Source of the DNA: Chitinophaga sp. S165
GTDB lineage: Bacteria; Bacteroidota; Bacteroidia; Chitinophagales; Chitinophagaceae
DNA: 64,000 nt
Direction: 5' to 3'
Assembly (NCBI RefSeq): GCF_003182155.1
Contig: NZ_QGTG01000002.1
Coordinates: 62,001 to 126,000 of the forward strand
The position numbers were made by a program, and so were the translations under genes. Under the pieces are notes generated by a model, which searched no databases, was not told where the DNA came from, and saw only the letters and a program-made list of their open reading frames with translations. Of this stretch, positions 34,783-44,084 are shown one piece after another. Position 1 is the first letter of the stretch. Every line of letters begins with the position of its first letter.

Positions 34783-36156
34783 ATGGCAACCGTTACCAGA
34801 GAAAACATCGGTTTATTGAATGATAAGATCACTGTGAAAGTGAGCCAGGAAGATTACCTTCCCAATTTCGACAAAGCAGTAAAGCAACTCAGCAAAACCG
34901 CCAATATACCCGGATTCCGCAAGGGCATGGTACCTGCAGGCATGGTAAAGAAAATGCACGGTCAGGCCATTTTTGCAGATGAAATACTGAAAACAGTAGA
35001 AAAAGAGTTAATGGGATATCTCCAGAACGAAAAAGTGGAAATATTTGCCCAGCCGCTCTCCCTGGATAAAGAAGCTAAGACTTTCGATCACAATACACCA
35101 TCTGAATACAACTTCGATTTTGAAATCGGTCTGAAACCAGCCTTCGACGTTACTCCGCTGGAAGCAGGTAAGACAACCCTGACCCGTTACAAGATCAAAG
35201 CTACTCCTGAAATGCTGAACGAAGAGATCGAGCGTTTGCAGTTAAGGGGTGGAAAATCAACCGAAGTTGACTCCATTACTACAGAAAATAATGTTCTCGG
35301 CCTGAATGTTGTTGAATCAGACGCTCAGGGTGCACCGGTAGAAGGCGGTCTTCAGAAAGAGATCTCTTTCCTGGTAAAGAACTTTACCGCTGCTACACAG
35401 TCCCAGCTGCAAGGCAAGAAAAAAGACGACAGCATTACCGTTCAGGCGTCTGCTGCTGTTGACGCCGACAAGCTGACCTGGTTCCAGCATGATGTACTGG
35501 GCCTGCATGAAGATATTGCAGCTAAGTATTATACACTGACTATTACCAAGGTAGAATTAATAGAAAAAAGAGAACTGAACGAAGAGTTCTTCAAAGAAGT
35601 GTTCCCTGCTGAAGAAATCACTACCGAAGCAGCCTTCCGCGAAAAACTGCAATCAGAAATAGAAAAATCCTGGGATGCCGAAAGCCGCAACCGCCTGCAC
35701 AACGACCTGTTCGAAGTGCTGGTTCACGAAACGCCGATAGAGCTGCCTAAGGATTTTCTGAAACGTTGGCTGCAAACCGGCGGTGAAAAACCAAAAACCG
35801 CTGAAGAAGCTGACAAAGAATATCCAGGTTTTGATCATCAGTTACGCTGGACACTGATCAGCGATAAACTGATCCGCGAAAATCAGCTGGATGTTTCTTT
35901 CGACGAAGTGAAAGAAGCGGCCAAGCAGAAAGTAATGGGCTATTTCGGTGGCGCTGCTACCGACGGTGCAGACTGGCTGGACAGCTACATGGAGCGCCTG
36001 TTGCAGGATGAAAAATTCGTGGATCAGACCTACCGCGAGATGGTAACTCAGAAATTGTTTGATTGGGCAGAACAAAAGGTAAATGTGAAGGAAGAGGAAG
36101 TAACAGCCGAAGAATTTGCTAAATTACCTAATAAACATCACCATCATGAACATTAA
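34783..36156 (+). CDS. tig: Trigger factor
   Basis: Starting at the ATG at 34783 (MATVTRENIG), the protein has 457 residues. A longer in-frame start at 34723 lies inside the upstream repeat and is not used. The N-terminal domain has the ribosome-docking signature GFRKGMVPAGM; the middle region (about 145-235) is the PPIase-like domain, diverged in sequence; the C-terminal part is helical and forms the chaperone arms. It binds nascent chains at the ribosome exit and has peptidyl-prolyl isomerase activity. The tail ends in HHHHEH, an unusual histidine run. Its last bases overlap the clpP start by 11 bp. Confidence 0.95.
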   Translation: MATVTRENIGLLNDKITVKVSQEDYLPNFDKAVKQLSKTANIPGFRKGMVPAGMVKKMHGQAIFADEILKTVEKELMGYLQNEKVEIFAQPLSLDKEAKTFDHNTPSEYNFDFEIGLKPAFDVTPLEAGKTTLTRYKIKATPEMLNEEIERLQLRGGKSTEVDSITTENNVLGLNVVESDAQGAPVEGGLQKEISFLVKNFTAATQSQLQGKKKDDSITVQASAAVDADKLTWFQHDVLGLHEDIAAKYYTLTITKVELIEKRELNEEFFKEVFPAEEITTEAAFREKLQSEIEKSWDAESRNRLHNDLFEVLVHETPIELPKDFLKRWLQTGGEKPKTAEEADKEYPGFDHQLRWTLISDKLIRENQLDVSFDEVKEAAKQKVMGYFGGAATDGADWLDSYMERLLQDEKFVDQTYREMVTQKLFDWAEQKVNVKEEEVTAEEFAKLPNKHHHHEH

Positions 36157-36847
36157 TAACGAATTCAGGAAATATGCCATCCAGCATAGAGGGATCAGCA
36201 GCCTGGTAGTAGATAGCTATACCCGTCATCAGATTAATGCCCTGACGCCGAATATCATCGAGGAACGCCCGATGAACATGGCGATAATGGACGTGTTCTC
36301 ACGTTTGATGATGGACCGTATCATTTTCATGGGAGATCCTGTAAATGACTACGTAGCCAATATTATCACCGCACAGTTGCTGTTCCTGGAATCTACCGAC
36401 CGCACCCGCGATATACAGATGTATATCAACAGTCCCGGTGGTAGCGTTTATGCAGGTCTTGGTATATATGACACAATGCAGATCATCGCTCCTGATGTAG
36501 CTACTATCTGTACTGGTATGGCCGCTTCTTTTGGCGCTGTACTGCTGGTAGCAGGTGCAAAAGGTAAGCGTACTGCTCTGAAACACGCCAGGGTTATGAT
36601 TCACCAGCCTCATGGTGGTGCAGAAGGACAGACTTCCGATATCGAAATCACTGCACGTGAGTTCGTTAAGCTGAAAAAAGAGCTGAACGAGATCATCGCT
36701 ACCCATTGTGGTCAGCCAGTGAAGAAAGTTGAAAAAGACTCTGACCGTGACTACTGGATGACTGCTGACGAAGCAAAAGAATACGGCATCATCGATGACG
36801 TACTCAGCAAGAATCCAAGAAAACAGCAAGAAAACAATCCGCAATAA
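36146..36847 (+). CDS. clpP: ATP-dependent Clp protease proteolytic subunit
   Basis: The start at 36146 (MNINNEF) is chosen; an upstream in-frame ATG at 36116 lies deep in tig. The 233-residue serine protease shows the active Ser in GMAASFGAVLL, His in MIHQPHGG and Asp in the later DSDRDYWM region. The N-terminal region with HRGISS matches the usual processing and ring-gating area. It forms tetradecamers and degrades proteins fed by ClpX or ClpA/C. It is translationally coupled to tig and followed by clpX. Confidence 0.97.
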   Translation: MNINNEFRKYAIQHRGISSLVVDSYTRHQINALTPNIIEERPMNMAIMDVFSRLMMDRIIFMGDPVNDYVANIITAQLLFLESTDRTRDIQMYINSPGGSVYAGLGIYDTMQIIAPDVATICTGMAASFGAVLLVAGAKGKRTALKHARVMIHQPHGGAEGQTSDIEITAREFVKLKKELNEIIATHCGQPVKKVEKDSDRDYWMTADEAKEYGIIDDVLSKNPRKQQENNPQ

Positions 36848-36870
36848 TAGATTACGGAAAAAGTAAATTG

Positions 36871-36906
36871 GAAAAGGGTGCGAAATGTCTTTTTTGCACC
36901 CTTTTC
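36871..36906 (+). terminator. Hairpin between clpP and clpX
   Basis: An 11-bp perfect stem (GAAAAGGGTGC and its complement) with a 14-nt loop and a short T-rich tail. It may reduce read-through from clpP, so clpX would need its own promoter. Confidence 0.6.
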
Positions 36907-36940
36907 TATTGGACAAAGTTCCCCTTTCCCCCTTTTAATG

Positions 36941-36948
36941 TACCTTTG
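36941..36948 (+). promoter_or_regulatory. Putative -7 element of clpX (TACCTTTG)
   Basis: An exact TAnnTTTG ends only 6 bp before the clpX ATG. If used, the mRNA would be leaderless or nearly so. No good -33 is seen. Confidence 0.5.
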
Positions 36949-36954
36949 TAAGCT

Positions 36955-38190
36955 ATGAAAGAGTCTAAAATCCGTTGCTCATTTTGCAACCGTTCAAAAG
37001 ATGAGGTGCAGATACTGATTGCAGGTGCAGAAGGTCATATCTGTGAGAACTGCGTAGCAAACGCGCAGGAGATCATAGAACAGGAACTGTTTCAGCAGCA
37101 AGGCAAAAAAGCGCCTTCCCACTTTGTTCCTAAAGTGGCCAAACCGGTTGAGATCAAGAAGTTCCTCGACGAATATGTGATCGGTCAGGATGATGCTAAA
37201 AAAATACTGGCAGTAGCCGTTTATAACCATTATAAGCGCCTTAACCAACAAGTTGGGGACGATGATGTGGAGATCGAGAAATCAAACATCATTATGGTGG
37301 GAGAAACCGGTACAGGTAAAACCCTGCTGGCCAAATCCATCGCCCGTCTGCTTAATGTGCCTTTCACTATAGTAGATGCTACCGTATTTACAGAAGCCGG
37401 TTATGTGGGAGAAGATGTGGAAAGCATCCTTACCCGTCTGCTCCAGGTTTGTAACTATGACGTAGAAGCTGCCGAAAGAGGTATCGTATATATCGATGAA
37501 ATAGATAAGATCGCCCGTAAGAGCGATAATCCTTCCATCACCCGCGACGTAAGCGGTGAAGGTGTGCAACAGGGTCTCCTGAAACTCCTGGAAGGTACAG
37601 AAGCACTGGTACCGCCACAAGGTGGCCGTAAACATCCGGAGCAGAAGCTTATCAAGGTTAATACACAGAATATCCTGTTCATTTGCGGTGGCGCATTTGA
37701 TGGTGTTGATAAGATCATCAGCCGCAGGGTGCAGACACACTCTATCGGTTTCAACGTAAATACTGACAGGGAAGAAGAAAATAAGAAACACATCCTGCGT
37801 TACGTGAATTCACAGGACCTGAAATCCTTCGGATTGATCCCTGAATTACTGGGACGTCTGCCGGTAGTGACTTATCTGAACTCCCTCGACAACGACGCAC
37901 TGAAAGCGATCCTGACAGAGCCTAAGAACGCACTTGTAAAACAATACAAGAAACTGTTCAAGGTAGAAGGGATCGACCTGATAATAGAAGATCATGCTGT
38001 AGACTACATCGTTGAAAAAGCGATGGAATATAAACTTGGCGCCCGTGGCCTCCGCTCCATCTGTGAAGTGGTACTGAGCGACGCTATGTTTAACCTGCCT
38101 TCTTCTACAGAAAGCACCTTTGTACTCACAAGGGCCTATGCAGAAGAAAGACTGGATAAATCCACACTGGTGCAGTTGAAAGTTGCCTAG
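36955..38190 (+). CDS. clpX: ATP-dependent Clp protease ATP-binding subunit ClpX
   Basis: The 411-residue AAA+ unfoldase has an N-terminal four-Cys zinc domain (CSFCNRSK...CENC), Walker A GETGTGKT, Walker B YIDEIDKI, the Arg-finger/sensor region near ELLGRLPV and the sensor-2 GARGLRSI. The length and order are standard. It recognises tagged substrates, unfolds them and feeds them to ClpP. It is downstream of tig and clpP, with a hairpin and its own -7 element in between. Confidence 0.98.
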   Translation: MKESKIRCSFCNRSKDEVQILIAGAEGHICENCVANAQEIIEQELFQQQGKKAPSHFVPKVAKPVEIKKFLDEYVIGQDDAKKILAVAVYNHYKRLNQQVGDDDVEIEKSNIIMVGETGTGKTLLAKSIARLLNVPFTIVDATVFTEAGYVGEDVESILTRLLQVCNYDVEAAERGIVYIDEIDKIARKSDNPSITRDVSGEGVQQGLLKLLEGTEALVPPQGGRKHPEQKLIKVNTQNILFICGGAFDGVDKIISRRVQTHSIGFNVNTDREEENKKHILRYVNSQDLKSFGLIPELLGRLPVVTYLNSLDNDALKAILTEPKNALVKQYKKLFKVEGIDLIIEDHAVDYIVEKAMEYKLGARGLRSICEVVLSDAMFNLPSSTESTFVLTRAYAEERLDKSTLVQLKVA

Positions 38191-38219
38191 TCAGATTAAG
38201 TATCGCACTTCAAAATAAC

Positions 38220-38247
38220 AAAGGCGTCCGCTAAAACGGGCGCCTTT
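38220..38247 (+). terminator. Intrinsic terminator after clpX
   Basis: An 11-bp stem (AAAGGCGTCCG-type, one G-T pair) with a CTAAAA loop is followed by T-rich sequence. Confidence 0.82.
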
Positions 38248-38312
38248 ACTTTTACACCTTTTTTCCTGCGGTATAAATCTTTTCTCGTTACCTTTAAATC
38301 AAAGCAAATGAT

Positions 38313-38522
38313 ATGGACCTCTTAAAAGAACTACAAGAAAAAGCAGGGCTCTCGAATGAGCAGGCGTTAAAGACCTTTGAAATACTCAAAGAATATGTGA
38401 GGGGCAAAGTGCCCGGCTTTCTGTCTGGTACAGTTGAAAAATGGTTTGCGGATATTGAAAAAAGAGCAGGCGCTTCAGGCGCTGGTGAAGAAAATAAAGA
38501 CAATGATTTCTTAGAACACTAG
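38313..38522 (+). CDS. Small hypothetical protein, helical
   Basis: The 69-residue acidic protein has two predicted helices (LLKELQEKAG and QALKTFEILKEYV), a G/P turn, a third helix ending FADIEKRAG and a charged disordered tail (GAGEENKDNDFLEH). There is no signal peptide or membrane segment. I do not recognise a named family. It is read in the same direction as clpX, with its own terminator after it and a TTACCTTT-like element before it, so it looks like a real small gene. Confidence 0.6.
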   Translation: MDLLKELQEKAGLSNEQALKTFEILKEYVRGKVPGFLSGTVEKWFADIEKRAGASGAGEENKDNDFLEH

Positions 38523-38539
38523 CCGATATTTAAAATTAT

Positions 38540-38574
38540 AAAAGGCCGATCTGTCTAAGACAGGTCGGCCTTTT
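38540..38574. terminator. Bidirectional-looking terminator
   Basis: A 16-bp stem with one G-U pair, a TAA loop and A/T runs on both flanks, 17 bp after the small protein gene. Confidence 0.88.
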
Positions 38575-38930
38575 CCTTTTACGGTGTCCGGTCGTGAATA
38601 AACATACCAGGGACAAATTGAACAGTGGAGCTGATCGTTACAGATTCCGCTTCTTCAAAAAAAACATCCGCTTGTTAAGCGGATGCTCCTCTTGGGTTGC
38701 GTAAAAATGTTTCGATTGTCTTTCTTTGTTGAAGGTTGATAAATGGTAAAGAGTGATGAATTAACCCAAATTTAACGTTCTTAATCCACAATTCCATCAC
38801 CCAAACCAACTAATACTCATTTTTCTGTAAAAAAGTATAAATGGCAATCTTACATTAATATTTTATCACATAGCTAAATTGCTCTTACCTAGTCCAGTAA
38901 AGCCCTTTTTTACCTGTAATATTTTTTTAT
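38575..38930. other. About 355 bp convergent gap
   Basis: The gap holds a hairpin (38665-38685) with an A-run on its left, which acts as a terminator on the minus strand, and otherwise AT-rich sequence. No ORF is credible. Confidence 0.6.
38656..38685 (-). terminator. Minus-strand terminator downstream of the aldehyde dehydrogenase
   Basis: A 9-bp perfect stem (CATCCGCTT with AAGCGGATG) with a 3-nt loop is followed on the minus strand by a T-run. It is about 245 bp beyond the stop codon. Confidence 0.65.
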
Positions 38931-40556
38931 CTAAAAGATATATTTTGTTGACAAAAAGTTCGAAGTCTGATCATTCACGATCTTATTCAGCAAATTTTTA
39001 TTCTGCTCCGTTTGTTTTGTAGCCACCATTGAGCGGATAGAAAACGCACGCAGTGCGTCAGGTACGCTTAATGTCCCTTCAGCAGAATCCTTACGCCCGG
39101 TGAATGGATACACATCCGGACCACGCTGACACTGACAGTTGATGTTAACACGGCTTACCTGGTTTACCAGCGGATCTATCAACGACGCCAGTTCGTCCGC
39201 GTCATTGGAGAACAGGCTAACCTGCTGGCCATGGTCAGATTCGATCAGGTATTCGATCGGCGTCTCAATGTCATCAAAAGGTAATACCGGGATCAATGGT
39301 CCGAATTGTTCTTCCCTATACAATTTCATTTTATTGTTCACAGGGTACAACACGGCAGGATACACGAAAGATTCGAAAGCCTTTCCGCCATTTTCATTGA
39401 TCACCTTTGCACCGTTAGCAATCGCATCATCAATACACTCTTTCAGATAAGCTGGTTTCTGAGGTTCTGGCAACGGTGTCAGGAATACGCCTTTCTCCCA
39501 CGGCATACCTATTTTCAGCTGGCTGATAGCCGTACTCAGTTTCTGCAGGAACGCATCTGCTACCTTACTATGAACAAAAACGATCTTTAAGGCCGTACAG
39601 CGCTGTCCATTGAAAGATAATGAGCCAAGTACCGTTTCCTGTACTGCAAGGTCAAGATCGGCCTTATCTGTGATAATAGCGGCATTCTTAGCGTCCAGTC
39701 CCAGGATAGCTCTCAGGCGGTTCACCTTCGGATGCATTTTCTTCAGCTGATTAGCTACTTTGCTGCTACCTATCAAAGTAAGTACATTGATCTTACCTGA
39801 TTCCATCAACGGCCCGATGATCACGTTACCACGGCCATAAATAGTATTTACCACTCCTTTGGGGAAACAGCTTGCAAATGCTTCCAGTAGTGGGTAGTGT
39901 AATAAAGTGCCATGTTTCGGAGGTTTAAACAATAAGGTATTACCCATGATCAATGCCGGGATCAGGGTGGTAAAGGTTTCATTCAGCGGATAGTTGAATG
40001 GCCCCATACACAGTACCACACCTAAAGGAGAACGTCTGATCTGACCTATGATACCCTGTTGGATCTCGAAACGGCTGGAGTTGCGGTCCAGATCCTTCAG
40101 TGCGTCGATCGTTGTATTAATGTATTCTACTGTACGGTCAAATTCTTTAACGGAATCTGCATATGACTTACCGATCTCCCACATGATCAGTTTTACGATC
40201 TCAGGTTTCTTTTCGATCATCTTGCCGGTAAACTTGTCCATACAGGCAATACGTTCGGACACCGTCATAGTCGGCCATTCACCACGGCCGTCATTGTAAG
40301 CCAGGACTGCTGCGTCCAGCGCGGCCATGGCTTCTGCCTGTCCGCATAAAGGGTATGAACCGATCACTTTTCTCTCCAATCCGTTAGGTGTCTGGATGCA
40401 GATGGGAGATAATACCGTATGCACGTCGCCATTCCAGGGTTTCATTTCACCACCTGATAAATATTCCCGCTGATGCACTTCTGCCGCCAATTGGTATTCG
40501 GCCGGGATAGCATCTGCTGTTGGGAACATCTGGTGTAATTGTTCTTCAAAGCTCAT
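38931..40556 (-). CDS. gapN: Aldehyde dehydrogenase, GapN-like (NADP-dependent)
   Basis: The 541-residue protein aligns with non-phosphorylating glyceraldehyde-3-phosphate dehydrogenase. Seen are the MGPFNYPLNE Asn region, LIGSSKVA in place of the usual FTGS/G loop, the catalytic Cys in FNGQRCTALK, and the late EEQFGPLIPVLPF and NINCQCQRGPDVYPF segments. In place of the usual ELGG it has LGLDAKN, so the general-base Glu is not where expected and Asp may substitute. GapN oxidises glyceraldehyde-3-phosphate to 3-phosphoglycerate with NADP. The call to that substrate is likely but not certain. The C-terminal tail after residue ~515 is longer than usual. Confidence 0.75.
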   Translation of the reverse strand: MSFEEQLHQMFPTADAIPAEYQLAAEVHQREYLSGGEMKPWNGDVHTVLSPICIQTPNGLERKVIGSYPLCGQAEAMAALDAAVLAYNDGRGEWPTMTVSERIACMDKFTGKMIEKKPEIVKLIMWEIGKSYADSVKEFDRTVEYINTTIDALKDLDRNSSRFEIQQGIIGQIRRSPLGVVLCMGPFNYPLNETFTTLIPALIMGNTLLFKPPKHGTLLHYPLLEAFASCFPKGVVNTIYGRGNVIIGPLMESGKINVLTLIGSSKVANQLKKMHPKVNRLRAILGLDAKNAAIITDKADLDLAVQETVLGSLSFNGQRCTALKIVFVHSKVADAFLQKLSTAISQLKIGMPWEKGVFLTPLPEPQKPAYLKECIDDAIANGAKVINENGGKAFESFVYPAVLYPVNNKMKLYREEQFGPLIPVLPFDDIETPIEYLIESDHGQQVSLFSNDADELASLIDPLVNQVSRVNINCQCQRGPDVYPFTGRKDSAEGTLSVPDALRAFSIRSMVATKQTEQNKNLLNKIVNDQTSNFLSTKYIF

Positions 40557-40686
40557 GTCATAGTTATTTAATCCGCTGAAGATAGTAAAAGGAGATCACA
40601 GACAATAGCCCCTGATTATCAGTCCGTGAAATTGGTAACAGAATCCTACTTTTTGGCAACGACGAAGATAAGAGAGCCAAATAAAA

Positions 40687-40715
40687 AACGTCCGCAGGAA
40701 ATCCATGCGGACGTT
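40687..40715 (-). terminator. Terminator of the acyl-CoA dehydrogenase gene
   Basis: A 10-bp perfect stem (AACGTCCGCA and its complement) with a 9-nt loop is followed on the minus strand by TTTTTT. Confidence 0.85.
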
Positions 40716-40777
40716 AGACAGATACTAAATATAGTAATGACTATACTTCTAATAAATGCTTCTGCTATACAATTGAT

Positions 40778-41917
40778 CTATTTCAAAGCTTCACGTGCTA
40801 TGACGAGTTTCTGTATTTCTGATGTACCCTCTCCTATTGTACAGAGCTTTGCATCACGATAGAATTTCTCTACAGGGAAATCTTTCGTATATCCATATCC
40901 GCCAAAGATCTGGACAGCTTCATTGGCTGTTCTTACAGCAACTTCCGAAGCGTAGTACTTAGCCATTGCTGCCTGTTGTGTTACCTTGGCGCCCCTGGTT
41001 TTACCATCGGCAGCCTGCATGGTCAGCAACTCGGCTGCCATGATCTCAGTAGCCATATCGGCCAGTTTAAAAGAGATACCCTGGAAACTGGCTATCGGTT
41101 TATCAAACTGGTGACGTTCCTGTGCATATTTTAATGCCGCTTCATAGGCGCCTTTGGCTATGCCCAATGACAAAGCCGCGATTGAGATACGGCCCCCGTC
41201 CAATACCTTCATGGACTGAATAAAACCTTCACCTTCATGCCCCAGCATATTTGCAGCTGGTATCCGGCAATTGTCAAAAATCATTTCAGCTGTTTCTGAT
41301 GCACGCATGCCCAGTTTATTCTCCTTTTTGCCTCCGCTGAAACCGGGTGTTCCCCTTTCCACTACAAAAGCTGTCATACCGTGACTATCGCGAACATTGC
41401 CGGTACGTACTATTACCACGGCCACATCGCCGCTTTTACCGTGTGTGATCCAGGATTTGGTACCGTTTATTACCCACTCGTCGCCATCTTTATGGGCTAC
41501 GCATTTCATATTCATGGCGTCAGAACCGGTATTAGGTTCAGTCAGGCCCCAGGCGCCTATCCATTCTGCATTGGCCAGTTTGGGTAAATAACGTTGTTTC
41601 TGTTCTTCTGATCCGAATTGCAAGATATGACCGGTACATAGGGAATTGTGGGCTGCCACGCTCAATCCGATGGCCCCACAGATCTTTGCCACTTCGCTGA
41701 TAACTGTCACGTATTCCAGGTACCCCAATCCGCTACCACCATACTGTTCAGGAACAAGTACTCCCATTAATCCGAGCTCACCAAGCTGTTTAAACAATTG
41801 CACCGGAAAGGTCTGTGTTTCATCCCATTCCAGTACGTGAGGTTGCATGTGTGTTTTTCCAAAGTCGCGTATCACTTGTGTAATCTGCTGCTGCATTTCT
41901 GTAGGCTCAAAGTTCAT
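40778..41917 (-). CDS. Acyl-CoA dehydrogenase
   Basis: This 379-residue flavoprotein has the three-domain acyl-CoA dehydrogenase layout: N-terminal helices, the middle beta domain with [14 protein letters not shown] and [13 protein letters not shown], and the C-terminal helices with the [20 protein letters not shown] segment. The likely catalytic Glu is in IGEGTSEIQ, as in short- and medium-chain enzymes. It oxidises an acyl-CoA to the enoyl-CoA with electrons going to ETF. Chain length cannot be fixed. It overlaps the upstream HhH gene by 4 bp, so it is translationally coupled. Confidence 0.95.
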   Translation of the reverse strand: MNFEPTEMQQQITQVIRDFGKTHMQPHVLEWDETQTFPVQLFKQLGELGLMGVLVPEQYGGSGLGYLEYVTVISEVAKICGAIGLSVAAHNSLCTGHILQFGSEEQKQRYLPKLANAEWIGAWGLTEPNTGSDAMNMKCVAHKDGDEWVINGTKSWITHGKSGDVAVVIVRTGNVRDSHGMTAFVVERGTPGFSGGKKENKLGMRASETAEMIFDNCRIPAANMLGHEGEGFIQSMKVLDGGRISIAALSLGIAKGAYEAALKYAQERHQFDKPIASFQGISFKLADMATEIMAAELLTMQAADGKTRGAKVTQQAAMAKYYASEVAVRTANEAVQIFGGYGYTKDFPVEKFYRDAKLCTIGEGTSEIQKLVIAREALK

Positions 41918-42855
41918 AATGGGGAATTTTCTGTTTTGATGTAATGTTCAATTTTACGATAAATACTATCATCTACCAATGGTATGCCAAGAAGCCCTTC
42001 CGGTCGGTCGAAAGGCCCGTGGTTACTGCGATAGAGCACGATTAACCGCGCCAGTTTATATCGTATGTATGGATGTTGTGCCAAAGATTTTTCATCCGTG
42101 AGGTTGAGGTCTAGTTTTTTTAGTGAAACCTTACGCAATCGTAGGTAAGGTTGAATTTTATTAAATGTACTGTCTGCTAATCCGTAGGTTTCCCCTATCT
42201 GCCTGATAGAGTAAAAGCCTCCGAGCCGCTCCCGGAACTTTACAATGCGGGCTGCCAGCACAGGACCAATTCCCGGAAGAGACTCCCATTGCACTGAATC
42301 GGCCGTATTCACTTCAAGTTCCGTTATTTTTCGCTCATACTGAGTTTCTTTACGCAGCCCATATGGCTTATACTGCGCTTTCCGCCAGGATGTATCCCGT
42401 ACATGCTGCTGCATGCTGATCCGGATAAAAGGCTGTAACTCATTATATAGCTCCGCAGATAATCCATAGATCTTTTGCAGATCCTCCTTTCTGCGGAATC
42501 TTCCACCTTTTTCAAGGTACCGTTGAATATTACCGGTCACTCTTTTATCCAATCCCAGCGCAGCCCATTCCGTGGCGCCAATTGTATTTGGATCGAAGGG
42601 GAACCGGCGGCTGTGTAAACTGCTATCAGCATCTCCCGGGAAAACTTTCCTACGTGGCACAAGCGAATTACGGAATTCAACTACTTCCGCAAGCAGCAAA
42701 CTATCAGCTGTATATACTTCAATTGAGGGAGGAAAGCAACGCTCCCATAAGTCTGGCGCAGTCACACAGATACCTGTCAGTAACAACAGTACCAGGATAC
42801 CTTGTCTTTCTTTTCTTGAAAAGCTGTTGACTGCTTTCCATAACGTTTGCTTCAT
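41914..42855 (-). CDS. Helix-hairpin-helix protein (ComEA-like)
   Basis: The 313-residue protein has an N-terminal hydrophobic segment (about 15-35) and then three HhH-type units. The best is ELEVNTADSVQWESLPGIGPVLAARIVKFR, which follows the ComEA pattern N-x-A-x-x-x-x-L-x-x-L-P-G-I-G. An earlier unit has FDPNTIGATEWAALGLD and a later one KLDLNLTDEKSLAQHPYIRY. It is likely membrane-anchored with the DNA-binding-type repeats outside. A role in DNA uptake is possible but unproven. The family occurs widely in Bacteroidota. Confidence 0.8.
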   Translation of the reverse strand: MKQTLWKAVNSFSRKERQGILVLLLLTGICVTAPDLWERCFPPSIEVYTADSLLLAEVVEFRNSLVPRRKVFPGDADSSLHSRRFPFDPNTIGATEWAALGLDKRVTGNIQRYLEKGGRFRRKEDLQKIYGLSAELYNELQPFIRISMQQHVRDTSWRKAQYKPYGLRKETQYERKITELEVNTADSVQWESLPGIGPVLAARIVKFRERLGGFYSIRQIGETYGLADSTFNKIQPYLRLRKVSLKKLDLNLTDEKSLAQHPYIRYKLARLIVLYRSNHGPFDRPEGLLGIPLVDDSIYRKIEHYIKTENSPL

Positions 42856-42922
42856 GGGTTAACATTTAAAGCAGGGCAAGTTATGGCATAAACAATGGAA
42901 ACAAGTTAATACGAAGTTAATC

Positions 42923-43270
42923 TTAACGAAGTGTGATACTTACCGACATTGAAGGCACACAGTCCCACACTTTACACCTGGCAACACGTTCATCAGGCAC
43001 CACATCAAAGTAAATGACGTCGCCTGCTTTCAACACACGGTCAGTACCTACCGGATGTGCATCGAATACATGTTCATAACTTTGTCCACTATGGCAATTT
43101 GTCCAGGCCACGCCCAATTGCTCATCGGGCATCCTGATAACCGTTGTTGCACAGGATGTATAAACAACTATCCCTTTCAGACTGCCGGGATACAGATCTT
43201 TCTTTTTCCGGCAGCCACAGAGAAAAAGACACAGGCATACAGTAAATAGTAAAACAGACCTTAATTTCAT
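42923..43270 (-). CDS. Four-cysteine lipoprotein, paralogue 1
   Basis: The 115-residue protein has a lipoprotein signal (ending LFLCGC, then RKKKD) and shares with its two upstream neighbours the core G-x-(L/V)-Y-(T/S)-S-C-A-T-T-x-(I/V), then W-T-x-C, H-V and a C-terminal pair of cysteines (RCKVWDC). The four conserved cysteines could form two disulfides in a small extracytoplasmic beta-sheet fold. I do not recognise the family. It is the last of three tandem genes. Confidence 0.7.
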   Translation of the reverse strand: MKLRSVLLFTVCLCLFLCGCRKKKDLYPGSLKGIVVYTSCATTVIRMPDEQLGVAWTNCHSGQSYEHVFDAHPVGTDRVLKAGDVIYFDVVPDERVARCKVWDCVPSMSVSITLR

Positions 43271-43291
43271 AGCATGGGGTTTTTTAAGGTA

Positions 43292-43654
43292 TTAATCACC
43301 GGTAATAACGATCGTGGCTAATGTTGGCGGATTACAATCCACCATATCACATCTGAAGTTCTGCTCATCTTCCACGATATTGAAATTAAATTCTACCTGA
43401 GAAGCAATACCATTCCTGTTTACAATAATAGCGTCAATCACATGTTCATACACCTTCCTGTCCTGGCAGCTTGTCCAGTCTGTGCCAATATCTTTGTTAA
43501 GGACCTGTACAGCGGTAGTAGCACAGGACGAATAAAGGATCTTTCCTCTTAATCCTTTCTTCAGAATATGTCTTCCGCTTTCTTCATTTTTGCTGCAGCC
43601 TGCAAACAGCAGGAACAGACATGTTGCAGATAATAATACAGGGATAGGTTTCAT
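43292..43654 (-). CDS. Four-cysteine lipoprotein, paralogue 2
   Basis: The start is set at 43654 (MKPIPVLLSATCLFLLFAGCS), which gives a lipobox; an earlier in-frame ATG at 43762 would overlap the previous gene and hide it. The 120-residue protein has GLRGKILYSSCATTAVQVLN, WTSC, YEHVIDA and RCDMVDC. It is closest to paralogue 3 in the SCATTAV and VID segments. It lies 21 bp from paralogue 1 and 22 bp from paralogue 3, so the three are likely co-transcribed. Confidence 0.7.
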   Translation of the reverse strand: MKPIPVLLSATCLFLLFAGCSKNEESGRHILKKGLRGKILYSSCATTAVQVLNKDIGTDWTSCQDRKVYEHVIDAIIVNRNGIASQVEFNFNIVEDEQNFRCDMVDCNPPTLATIVITGD

Positions 43655-43676
43655 GATGAGAATAACATTTGATTGA

Positions 43677-44042
43677 TCAATCTTGTACAATCGAGATTTG
43701 ATAAGATTCAGAAGGCGCATCTCCACAATAATCTTTCGCTGCACATTTGAGATACGGCTCACTATTCACGATGTCAAAAGTGAATTCACCTTCTATCGGC
43801 CAGTCCGTCAGATTGGTAAAACGAACATCAATTACATGCTTATATATTCGCTTATCACGGCAGTCGGTCCATCGGGAACCAAGATTTGTATTTAAAACTT
43901 CCACCGCAGTGGTGACACAGGATGACACAATGACCCTTCCTCTTAAACCTTTTACCAGTCCGGGCTTTTGATCGTCTTTCTTGCAGCCGCAGATGAGCAT
44001 AAACAGGCTGATTATCGAGAATAGTACAGTTGTAGAACGCAT
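43677..44042 (-). CDS. Four-cysteine lipoprotein, paralogue 3
   Basis: The 121-residue lipoprotein (signal ending MLICGCKK) has GLRGRVIVSSCVTTAVEVLN, WTDC, YKHVIDV and a terminal KCAAKDYC. All four cysteines of the family are kept. It is the first of the three and starts 43 bp after the PhnP-like gene, so it may be part of a longer porX-led operon. Confidence 0.7.
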   Translation of the reverse strand: MRSTTVLFSIISLFMLICGCKKDDQKPGLVKGLRGRVIVSSCVTTAVEVLNTNLGSRWTDCRDKRIYKHVIDVRFTNLTDWPIEGEFTFDIVNSEPYLKCAAKDYCGDAPSESYQISIVQD

Positions 44043-44084
44043 ATAGGGGGAGTTTCCAATAAAACGGCTATCTCCCGGAGAAAG

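Noticed and set aside
40626..40862. 78-residue plus-strand ORF
   Set aside because: It overlaps the terminator and the 3' end of the acyl-CoA dehydrogenase gene in antisense and has no family features.
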